DNA of 64,000 nucleotides, taken from NCBI GenBank assembly GCA_963822435.1, contig CAWGHN010000003.1:1054001-1118000 (forward strand). The letters run 5' to 3'. Of the stretch, positions 55,172-62,774 are shown piece after piece. Position numbers and translations under genes: made by a program. Source of the DNA: JAUYQR01 sp963822435. GTDB taxonomy: Bacteria; Pseudomonadota; Alphaproteobacteria; Rhodobacterales; Rhodobacteraceae. Below the pieces are notes generated by a model. The model had not been told where the DNA came from, did no database searches, and saw only the letters and a program-made list of their open reading frames with translations. The number at the start of each line of letters is the position of its first letter. The first letter of the stretch is position 1.

Positions 55172-56412
55172 GCGGCCCCCTCATCAAGTGCCCGGCCGCG
55201 TTGGACACGCTGGATGAAACGCTCCCAAGCCCGGGCCGCGTAGTTGTATTCGTCCATGACGGTGTTCCAGATCGCGATCCGGCTGGCGCGTTCCCGATAG
55301 GACCCGCCCGCCCGCCGCGCGCCGGCGCGCACCACCCAATCGCCTGCAGGCCCCATCAGGTTCTGGGCTGCGGGGGCCCCGTCGTACCAATAGGCCCATT
55401 CCTCGGGCGTCATGTGCGCCCGGCTGCGCTCGGGCGTGGCGATGTAATAGCCCTGCCGCGCCATGACGGACCCGGCATATCCGCTAAGCCACCAGTTAAG
55501 GTAGTCATAGGCCATGTCCAGTTCGGCCCCGACAAGGTGCCGCGACAGGCTGGCCCCGCCATGCCATGCACGATACCCCTCCAGTGGGGCTGCCTCGATG
55601 AAAGCGCCCGGCTGCGGGCCAAGCTGGCAATAAACCGGCGACCACATGCTTTGTACCGCAACCGCCCCATCGCGGACCAGTTGGGCGGCAGCATCGCCAT
55701 CACGCCACGCGCCGCAGAAATAGCCCTGACGGCGGCGGTCCTCCAAAAGGGCCATGAGGGCGTTGATTTCCTCGATGGTCATGTTGCCGATATCGGCAAA
55801 GTCCAGTTCGCCCGCTGCTTCGGCCGCAAGGGCCGCATCGAAAAAGCCGATGGCCGGTTCATCCACCAGCGCAATCCGTCCCTTCGCACGCTTGTCCAAA
55901 AGCCAAGCCCAACTTGGCGTGACGTTCTCCGAAAAGCCGAACACCCGCGGGTCGTAGCCGAAGCTGTCCATGTTGTGCACGGTAGGCAACATGCTGATAT
56001 AGCCCGAAGGTTTTGGTCCCAAAAACCCGCCGGGTTGCACATAAAGCTTGCGCACCGGCGCATCACCATGCCCGCGCCAGGCATACTTGCTGATCCCCCC
56101 CTCTTTCGCCAGATCGCTGATATTGCCCCATTCGCTGATGCGGTTGATGTCGATAGGCTGCAGCGCACCCCAGAACCACACGATGTCAAGGTTGTGAAAG
56201 CATTGCTCGTAGACGTCATAGTCCTGTGGCTCTGTCGCCGCGCGCCTTTGGCAGGTGGGAAAGTCCAGCAGTTCATAGTCAACGGTGATCCCAAGATCAG
56301 CCTGCGCCTGCGCGCGCACCTGACTTAGCAGCGTGATAGAGGTGCCGCGGACCCGAAGGCGGCGACTGTGCATCAGTGGCGGAGATGCCAGTGTTTGTGG
56401 TTGTGATGCCAT
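55168..56412 (-). CDS. Solute-binding-protein homologue without export signal
   Basis: 414 aa, related to PotD-like binding proteins and to the exported protein at 48374: VHNMDSFGYDPRVFGFSENV, AAQLVRDGAVAVQSMWSPVY, RQGYYIATPERSRAHMTPEE, YWYDGAPAAQN. The N-terminus (MASQPQTLASPPLMHSRRLR) is polar with no hydrophobic core, so neither Sec nor Tat export is predicted and the protein is probably cytoplasmic. It is translationally coupled to the GntR regulator (4-bp overlap) and follows pxpC by 56 bp. A role as an intracellular ligand sensor is my inference. Confidence 0.82.
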   Translation of the reverse strand: MASQPQTLASPPLMHSRRLRVRGTSITLLSQVRAQAQADLGITVDYELLDFPTCQRRAATEPQDYDVYEQCFHNLDIVWFWGALQPIDINRISEWGNISDLAKEGGISKYAWRGHGDAPVRKLYVQPGGFLGPKPSGYISMLPTVHNMDSFGYDPRVFGFSENVTPSWAWLLDKRAKGRIALVDEPAIGFFDAALAAEAAGELDFADIGNMTIEEINALMALLEDRRRQGYFCGAWRDGDAAAQLVRDGAVAVQSMWSPVYCQLGPQPGAFIEAAPLEGYRAWHGGASLSRHLVGAELDMAYDYLNWWLSGYAGSVMARQGYYIATPERSRAHMTPEEWAYWYDGAPAAQNLMGPAGDWVVRAGARRAGGSYRERASRIAIWNTVMDEYNYAARAWERFIQRVQRGRALDEGAA

Positions 56413-56468
56413 GTCCCGATCCCTGACTGCGCGGCCGCCGGGCGCAAGGGCACCCCGCGGCCAATGTT

Positions 56469-57437
56469 TCAGCCAAGAGCTGTTGCAATCTCGTCAAGTA
56501 CGGCCTTGCGGTCCTTGCGGGCCTGCAATGCCTGATCCATCGTGACTTTCACGAACCGGGTCGGCGTGTGCGGCTGCAACTGGCCGATCAGGTCCATGTC
56601 CGCCGACACCACGGTGCCCAGCATGAAATACCCCCCGCCCGACACCGCGTCGCGGTGCAACACGATCGGCTCGGTCCCGCCAGGCACCTGAACCGATCCA
56701 TAGGGATAGCAGGCGTCCACGATATTCGACGGGTCCGACCCGGCCCCAAACGGCTGTTCGCGCGGCACGAATTCCAGAGGGCGCCCGGCCTTGAAGCGAT
56801 AGCCGATCCTGTCCGCCTCGGGCGCGACTTTCCAGGTGTCTTCGAAAAAACCCTTGCCAGCCGCCTCGGTAATCCGGTGCCAGTAAAGACCGGGCAGCAT
56901 CCGAAGCTCGGCCGGGGTGCCGGGCTTGCGGCGCAGGGCCACAGGCACACTTCGCCCGACCTTCCCGTTGCCCATGCCAACCGGCAGCACATCGCCCGCC
57001 TGCAACTTTCGCCCGTGAAGACCACCCAGCGCGCCCAGCGTGTAGGTTGACCGCGACCCCAGAACTACCGGCACATCAATGCCGCCAGAGATCGCGATGT
57101 AGGCTCGCGCGCCCGCCTTGAGGAACCCGAAGCTCAGGACCTGCCCCTTTTTCACCGGAAATGAGGTCCAGCCAGCCTGCTCATCCCCGTCCACCTTCGG
57201 CGGCAGGTCAGCGCCCGTCACCGCCACGGTCGCGTCTTGGGTAAACTCCAGTTCCGGCCCCATGAACACAGCTTCCAGCACTGCCGCGCCGGCAGGGTTG
57301 CCCACCAGCAGGTTGGCTGCCGCCAGCGATAACAGGTCCATCCCGCCCGAGGTCGGAATCCCGATGTGGTAATACCCCGGACGCCCCAGATCCTGCACCG
57401 TGGTCGAAAGCCCCGGCTTGATGACATTAATGACCAT
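56469..57437 (-). CDS. pxpC: PxpC-like 5-oxoprolinase subunit (KipA / biotin-dependent carboxyltransferase domain)
   Basis: 322 aa: VIKPGLSTTVQDLGRPGYYH, GIPTSGGMDLLSLAAANLLV, AYIAISGGIDVPVVLGSRST, LRMLPGLYWHRI and the final HRDAVSGGGYFMLGTVV. This fold is the AHS2 carboxyltransferase part, found in urea carboxylase and in PxpC, which with PxpA and PxpB opens 5-oxoproline using ATP. It overlaps pxpB by 11 bp. Confidence 0.9.
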   Translation of the reverse strand: MVINVIKPGLSTTVQDLGRPGYYHIGIPTSGGMDLLSLAAANLLVGNPAGAAVLEAVFMGPELEFTQDATVAVTGADLPPKVDGDEQAGWTSFPVKKGQVLSFGFLKAGARAYIAISGGIDVPVVLGSRSTYTLGALGGLHGRKLQAGDVLPVGMGNGKVGRSVPVALRRKPGTPAELRMLPGLYWHRITEAAGKGFFEDTWKVAPEADRIGYRFKAGRPLEFVPREQPFGAGSDPSNIVDACYPYGSVQVPGGTEPIVLHRDAVSGGGYFMLGTVVSADMDLIGQLQPHTPTRFVKVTMDQALQARKDRKAVLDEIATALG

Positions 57438-58302
57438 GAAGAGCCTCCATCACGCGGGCGTTGGTGCCGTCGATGTCTTTCTGAAACTCGGCCAGCGAAA
57501 AGGTCACCGGCGCGATGCGCGGCATCCAGCGGCCCGCATCCACCTCGGCAACCGTGTGGTCATACTCGGCCCGGTCGATAGGCTTCCATTTCACGATGTC
57601 GCCGGGTTTGAACAGGCACATGAAGTCGCGCAGATAGGGCACCGTCTGGTTAGGGTCATAGATCGGCATCGGCGTGATGCCGAACATCTGATAGCCCCCG
57701 GCACCGCGCACCGAATAAATGCAGGCAAAGCAGCCGCCATGGCCCACCGTGAGGCGCGGCGTGTCGGTGCGCGGCCGAAGATACTTGGGCGACTGGATCT
57801 GCCGCGAGCGGTCGGTCATCTGGTAAAGGAACGGCAGGCCCGCCACGAAACCCACCATCGACACGAACCATGGCGCGCCGGAATGGGCCTTGATGAAGCC
57901 GTTGATCCCGTCCAACCCATTGATCCGCGCCGTATATTCGATATCGGTTGACGTCGGGTCCTGGTGACGTTCGCGGAATCTCTGGCCCGTCTCATGTGTC
58001 CACGGATCGTTATAGAACACCGGCACTTCGATGATCCGGGTTTGCAGGGTTGCGGGCGCCGACTGGGCCGAAACCTCCAGCGCCTTCAGCTCGCGCATCA
58101 TATCGTCGGGAGCAATCACATCCGGGTCAAACCGCACCTGAAACGAGGCATTGGCCGGGCAGATTTCCGTAACGCCGTTGATCTTGGCCTCGCGCAGCGC
58201 GTTGGTGATGGAAAGGCCCTTGAAAAAGGCTTCCAGCGACATTTCCTCGTCGCACTCGACGAAGATGTGCTCATCCCCGCCGAAGGAGTATCTGGTGGTC
58301 AT
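57427..58302 (-). CDS. pxpB: PxpB-like 5-oxoprolinase subunit (KipI / AHS1 domain)
   Basis: 291 aa. Segments of the KipI/AHS1 family: FGGDEHIFVECDEEMSLEA, IKAHSGAPWFVSMVGFVAGL, LRPRTDTPRLTVGHGGCFA, IYSVRGAGGYQMFGITPMPI. It forms the partner half of PxpC. At 291 aa it is longer than the common PxpB (about 220-240). The ATG at 58302 overlaps the accC stop by 4 bp. Confidence 0.88.
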   Translation of the reverse strand: MTTRYSFGGDEHIFVECDEEMSLEAFFKGLSITNALREAKINGVTEICPANASFQVRFDPDVIAPDDMMRELKALEVSAQSAPATLQTRIIEVPVFYNDPWTHETGQRFRERHQDPTSTDIEYTARINGLDGINGFIKAHSGAPWFVSMVGFVAGLPFLYQMTDRSRQIQSPKYLRPRTDTPRLTVGHGGCFACIYSVRGAGGYQMFGITPMPIYDPNQTVPYLRDFMCLFKPGDIVKWKPIDRAEYDHTVAEVDAGRWMPRIAPVTFSLAEFQKDIDGTNARVMEALHGH

Positions 58303-59681
58303 TCCTCGGTCTCCTCTGTCCCAAGACGATGGGCATTGCGCTCCAGCCACGGTTCCAGCCAGCGTGTATGGAATTCGCCGGCCTGCACTTCGGCATCGCG
58401 CGCCAGCAACTGGTGCAGGCTGCGTGTGGTGGGCAGCCCGCCCACATGCAATTCCTGTAAGGCGCGCCCCATCCGGGTGATCGCCGCCGCGCGATTTTCG
58501 TCCCAGACGATCAGCTTGCCCAAAAGCGAGTCATAAAACGGCGGCACGGTGTAGCCGGGATAAAGCATGGTATCAAACCGTACCCCGCCGCCGCCCGGCA
58601 CGATCAGGTCGGTCACTGTGCCCGGGCCGGGCTGAAAGTTCTTCGCCGGGTCCTCGGCACAGATGCGCACTTCGATCGCGTGGCCCGACAGGCGGATATC
58701 TTCTTGCCGGTAGCGCAGCGGTTCCCCCGCACAAACGCGGATCATCTCGCGGACAAGGTCCACGCCAGTGATCATCTCGGTCACGGGATGTTCCACCTGA
58801 ATCCGGGTGTTCATCTCGATGAAATAGAAATGCCCCGTCGCGTCGTCATACAGGTATTCCAGGGTGCCTGCGCCGCGATATCCAACCGCCTCGGCCAGGG
58901 CCACGGCAGAGGCGCACAGCTTTTCGCGCATTTCCTGCGGCAGGCGGGCGGCAGGGGCTTCTTCCCACACCTTCTGGCGGCGGCGTTGCAGCGAACATTC
59001 CCGCTCGAAAAGATGAATGGCGCGGGTGCCGTCGCCAAGGATCTGCACCTCGATATGTCGGGCACGCTCGATCACCTTTTCAAGGTAAAGACCTCCGTCG
59101 CCGAACGCCGATTTTGCCTCCGCCCCGGCCTGAGGGATCAGGCGGTCGAACTCCTCCATGTCATGGGCAATGCGGATGCCACGTCCACCGCCCCCGGCCG
59201 CAGCCTTGATCATCACCGGAAAGCCGATGGCCAGGGCTACGGCCCGCGCACGGTCGGCGTCGTCTACCCGCCCTTCAGACCCCGGCACCACGGGCACACC
59301 CGCAGCCTCGGCTGCCACGCGCGCCGCAACTTTGTCACCCATCACACGGATCGCATCGCCCTTGGGCCCAATCCAGACCAGACCAGCCGCCTCGACCGCA
59401 TCGGCGAAAGCGGCGTTCTCGGCCAGAAATCCATAGCCGGGATGCACCGCATCAGCCCCCGTCTCTGCGGCTGCCTTAAGGATGTTGGCGATGTTGAGGT
59501 ATGACTTCGACGCCATCGGCGGGCCGATCATCACCGCCTCATCCGCCATCCGCACGGCCAGACTGTCGGTGTCGGCGGCACTGTGCACTTGCACCGTTCT
59601 CAGCCCCAACTCACGCGCCGCACGTATGATGCGCACCGCGATTTCGCCCCGGTTTGCGATCAACAGCTTGGTGATGGCCAT
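58299..59681 (-). CDS. accC: Biotin carboxylase subunit (AccC type)
   Basis: 460 aa: N-terminal ITKLLIANRGEIAVRIIRAA, VHPGYGFLAENAAFADAVEA, ATP-grasp glycine loop MIKAAAGGGGRGIRI, RECSLQRRRQKVWEEAPA and the catalytic EMNTRIQVEHPVTEM. It carboxylates the biotin of a carrier protein with ATP and bicarbonate. In this position it most likely serves the PxpBC carboxyltransferase, not fatty acid synthesis. The carrier gene is 2 bp upstream. Confidence 0.92.
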   Translation of the reverse strand: MAITKLLIANRGEIAVRIIRAARELGLRTVQVHSAADTDSLAVRMADEAVMIGPPMASKSYLNIANILKAAAETGADAVHPGYGFLAENAAFADAVEAAGLVWIGPKGDAIRVMGDKVAARVAAEAAGVPVVPGSEGRVDDADRARAVALAIGFPVMIKAAAGGGGRGIRIAHDMEEFDRLIPQAGAEAKSAFGDGGLYLEKVIERARHIEVQILGDGTRAIHLFERECSLQRRRQKVWEEAPAARLPQEMREKLCASAVALAEAVGYRGAGTLEYLYDDATGHFYFIEMNTRIQVEHPVTEMITGVDLVREMIRVCAGEPLRYRQEDIRLSGHAIEVRICAEDPAKNFQPGPGTVTDLIVPGGGGVRFDTMLYPGYTVPPFYDSLLGKLIVWDENRAAAITRMGRALQELHVGGLPTTRSLHQLLARDAEVQAGEFHTRWLEPWLERNAHRLGTEETEE

Positions 59682-59683
59682 GG

Positions 59684-59920
59684 TCAGCCCAGCTCGGCCA
59701 GAGGCTGGCCCGCCATCACCGGTTCCTCATCGTCGGCCACGAAAGCGGCAAGTATCCCGGCCTGATCGGCATGCACCTCGTTGAACGACTTCATCACTTC
59801 GATCAGCCCGATCACGTCACCCACGGCGACGGTGTCGCCAACCTCTTTGAATACTGGCTGGTCGGGGGACGGGCGGCGATAGAAAGTGCCGGGAAGGGGT
59901 GAGAGGATCTGTTTCGACAT
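59684..59920 (-). CDS. Small biotin carboxyl carrier protein, 78 aa
   Basis: A single biotinyl domain: LSPLPGTFYRRPSPDQPVFK at the N-terminus, then GLIEVMKSFNEVHADQAGI with the lysine to be biotinylated. The usual motif is EAMKM; here it is EVMKS, a form seen in small stand-alone carriers next to PxpABC-type genes. The Pro/Ala-rich N-terminal extension of fatty-acid AccB is absent. Confidence 0.9.
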   Translation of the reverse strand: MSKQILSPLPGTFYRRPSPDQPVFKEVGDTVAVGDVIGLIEVMKSFNEVHADQAGILAAFVADDEEPVMAGQPLAELG

Positions 59921-59945
59921 GATGATCTAATCCTGCATTATCTGG

Positions 59946-60671
59946 CTATTGTTGACGATATGGCGCAATCCCGTCGCGCACGGCTTGCGCCACGGCCACG
60001 GCGTTGGGCGTATCGGAATGTACGCAGATTGCATCGGCGCGCACGGCCACATCCTTGCCGCCGACACTGGCAACCTTGCCTTCCTTGATTGCCCGCACAC
60101 AGGCCGCAGCGGCATGGCCCGGATCGGTTGGCGCGTGTTCACGGGTGATGATCAACCCGCCATCGTCGTTATAGTCAAGGTCGGCATAGAACTCCGACAC
60201 AAAGCGATGCCCCCGCTCCGTGTAGATCTTTTCATGCAGCGTACCCGCCATGCCAAAGAGCGGCACCTTGTAGACATTTGCCGCATCCGCCACGGCGTTG
60301 GCGACATCTTCCATCCGCGCGGCCATCCCGTAAAGCGATCCGTGAGGTTTGATGTGGTTCAGCACCATCCCTTCGGCATCAAGGAACCCCTTCAAGGCGC
60401 CGATCTGATAGATCATGCAGTTGGTCAGTTCCTCACGCCCGATCTTCATTTCACGCCGCCCAAAGCCTTGTAGATCGGGCAGAGACGGGTGCGCACCCAC
60501 TTTGACGCCATGCTGCTTGGCCAGTTGCACAGTGCGCCGCATGTGGTTGAAATCGGATGCATGAAAGCCGCAGGCCACATTGGCCACATCGATCAGCGGC
60601 ATCAGCCCTTCATCGTCGCCAATGCGGTAAAGGCCAAAGCCTTCGCCCATGTCACAGTTGATGATGGTCAT
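59946..60671 (-). CDS. pxpA: 5-oxoprolinase subunit PxpA (LamB/YcsF family)
   Basis: 241 aa: INCDMGEGFGLYRIGDDEG, VANVACGFHASDFNHMRR, VGAHPSLPDLQGFGRREM, NHIKPHGSLYGMAARM and ADAICVHSDTPNAVAVAQAV. These are the family's metal and active-site segments. PxpA is the hydrolase-like subunit of the ATP-dependent oxoprolinase. Homologues are also used on other lactams and carbamoylated rings, so the true substrate may differ from 5-oxoproline. Confidence 0.92.
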   Translation of the reverse strand: MTIINCDMGEGFGLYRIGDDEGLMPLIDVANVACGFHASDFNHMRRTVQLAKQHGVKVGAHPSLPDLQGFGRREMKIGREELTNCMIYQIGALKGFLDAEGMVLNHIKPHGSLYGMAARMEDVANAVADAANVYKVPLFGMAGTLHEKIYTERGHRFVSEFYADLDYNDDGGLIITREHAPTDPGHAAAACVRAIKEGKVASVGGKDVAVRADAICVHSDTPNAVAVAQAVRDGIAPYRQQ

Positions 60672-60683
60672 CTTTCTCCCCCG

Positions 60684-62762
60684 TCAGCCCTGCCAATCAA
60701 GCACATAAACCCCTGACTCGTGCAACTCTGCCGTCCAGCCAGGTTCGATGACGATGGTGGTTGTCACCTCTTCGATCACCGCCGGGCCAGTGATCCGGTC
60801 GCCCGCACCAAGGCGCGCACCGGCAAAGACCGGGGTATCCTGCGCGCGGCCATCGGCGGTAAAGATCATCGGGCGCGTGCCAGTCTTGGCGCTGGCAGCC
60901 CCCGCCCCCTTTGCGATGGTCATCCGCTGCGGCCGGTCCACCTTGCCCAGGATTGCACTTTCGACGTTCACCACCTCGACTACACTTTGCGGTTCGGAAT
61001 AGGTGTATAACTCCTCATGCCGGGCGTGGAAGGCGGCTTTCAACTTCTCCAACGCCGCCTCATCCAGCGCGAAAGGCTCGATATCCACAGTGCATTCATG
61101 CACCTGACCGACATAGCGCATGTCCAGACTGCGGCGGATGGAAATACGGTCGCGGTCGAACCCGTCACGCGCAAGGTCCGCGACGCCCTTGGACTCCAGC
61201 CCGTTGAACAGCCCGTCCAATTTGGCCGCCGCCGCTGCCCCCTCCAACCGCACCGGTGCAGGGGCCATATAGTTGTATTTGACGTCTGAGATGATCTGGC
61301 CATAGGCGCAAAGTCCCGACGCCAGCTTAGACACCAGAATGCGAGTGATGCCCATTTCCCGCGCGAGCGCGGTGATATGCGCGCCTGTCGCCCCGCCGGC
61401 ACAGTTCAGCACGAAATCCCGAGGGTCATAGCCGCGTTCGACCGACACCCGGCGAATCGCGTTGACCATGTTGTTGTTAACGATGGTGAACATGCCGTAG
61501 GCCGCCTGCTCCACCGTCAGCTTCAGCGCATCGGCCAGCCCCGCCTTGATCGCACCTTGCGCCCGTTCGGTGTTCAGCGGCAACCGTCCGCCCACCAGGC
61601 CGTCGGGGTTCAGATACCCCAGAACAAGGTTCGCATCCGTTGTCGTGGGCTTGTCCCCGCCCTGATCATAGCAGGCCGGCCCCGGCTCTGACCCCGCCGA
61701 CTGCGGGCCCATCTGCAACAGGCCCATGCTGTCGATCCAGCCAATCGACCCGCCACCCGCGCCCAGCGTTTCCACCTGAATCATCGGGATACCAATCCGG
61801 TAGCGCAAAAAGTCGATGTTCTTCGACACATTCGCCCGCCCGTCCCGAGTCAGGGTAATGTCGAACGATGTGCCGCCCATATCGACCGTGATGATGTTGT
61901 GCAGCCCCCACGGCTCGCCAATATAAAGCGCAGCCTGCGGGGCCGATGCGGGGCCAGAGTTGATCGCATAGACCGACTGGTCCGACACCACGGACCCCAG
62001 CGCCAGCCCGCCATTCGACTGGAAATAGCGCACCGGGTTTTTCGCGCCAAGGCTTTGGAAATAGCCGTCCACCGCTTCCACATAGCGCGACAGGATGGGC
62101 GACAGATAGGCGTTCACCACCGCCGTCGAGGTGCGAGTGTATTCGCGCACCTGAGGGTAAAGATGCGAACCGACCGTCAGGCGCACGTTCGGCATCATCT
62201 CGCGCACGATTTCCGCGGCACGCTGTTCGTGGTCAGGGTGCAGCACGGACCAGACGAAGGAAATCGCCACCGCCTCTACCCCTTCGCGGATGAAATGGCG
62301 GCAGGCGTCGCGGACTTCCTCCTCGTTCATCGGCGTATGAACCGCCCCGGTCGAGATCACACGTTCCGTGATCCCCCGGCGCAGATAGCGCGGCACTAGC
62401 ATGGTGGCGGGCGGATATTCCGGGTCATAGCGATAGCCGTCTTCCTTGTGGCCGAGGCGGATTTCTATGCTGTCCTCATGGCCCTTGGTGGCGATCAGCC
62501 CGGTCTTGGCCCCCTTGTGCTGGATTAGCGCGTTCAGGCCCACGGTCGTGCCGTTGATGCACAGATCGGCGTTCGACACGATCTCTTTCGCGGTGATCCC
62601 GGTTTCCTCCTCGATCAGCTTCAGACCGTTGCGGATGGCTTGGGTCGGGTCTTGCGGCGTCGACAGGGCCTTGAAGATTCGCACCTCACCGTCGCGGTCG
62701 GCGAGGATGAAGTCGGTGAAGGTTCCGCCGGCGTCGATCCCAAGGCGATACTGGTTTTGCAT
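60684..62762 (-). CDS. hyuA: Hydantoinase/oxoprolinase/caprolactamase A-type subunit, second copy
   Basis: 692 aa from the ATG at 62762, which has AAGGA 8 bases upstream; an ATG at 62771 is also possible. Visible are RLGIDAGGTFTDFILADRDG, CINGTTVGLNALIQHKGAKT, NSGPASAPQAALYIGEP, ITVDMGGTSFDITLTRDG, LGAGGGSIGWIDSMG and EPGPACYDQGGDKPT. It is only distantly like the first HyuA (20350-22434), so the two operons have different specificities. With HyuB it uses ATP to open a cyclic amide. Confidence 0.92.
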   Translation of the reverse strand: MQNQYRLGIDAGGTFTDFILADRDGEVRIFKALSTPQDPTQAIRNGLKLIEEETGITAKEIVSNADLCINGTTVGLNALIQHKGAKTGLIATKGHEDSIEIRLGHKEDGYRYDPEYPPATMLVPRYLRRGITERVISTGAVHTPMNEEEVRDACRHFIREGVEAVAISFVWSVLHPDHEQRAAEIVREMMPNVRLTVGSHLYPQVREYTRTSTAVVNAYLSPILSRYVEAVDGYFQSLGAKNPVRYFQSNGGLALGSVVSDQSVYAINSGPASAPQAALYIGEPWGLHNIITVDMGGTSFDITLTRDGRANVSKNIDFLRYRIGIPMIQVETLGAGGGSIGWIDSMGLLQMGPQSAGSEPGPACYDQGGDKPTTTDANLVLGYLNPDGLVGGRLPLNTERAQGAIKAGLADALKLTVEQAAYGMFTIVNNNMVNAIRRVSVERGYDPRDFVLNCAGGATGAHITALAREMGITRILVSKLASGLCAYGQIISDVKYNYMAPAPVRLEGAAAAAKLDGLFNGLESKGVADLARDGFDRDRISIRRSLDMRYVGQVHECTVDIEPFALDEAALEKLKAAFHARHEELYTYSEPQSVVEVVNVESAILGKVDRPQRMTIAKGAGAASAKTGTRPMIFTADGRAQDTPVFAGARLGAGDRITGPAVIEEVTTTIVIEPGWTAELHESGVYVLDWQG

Positions 62763-62774
62763 GGCATTCATCCT

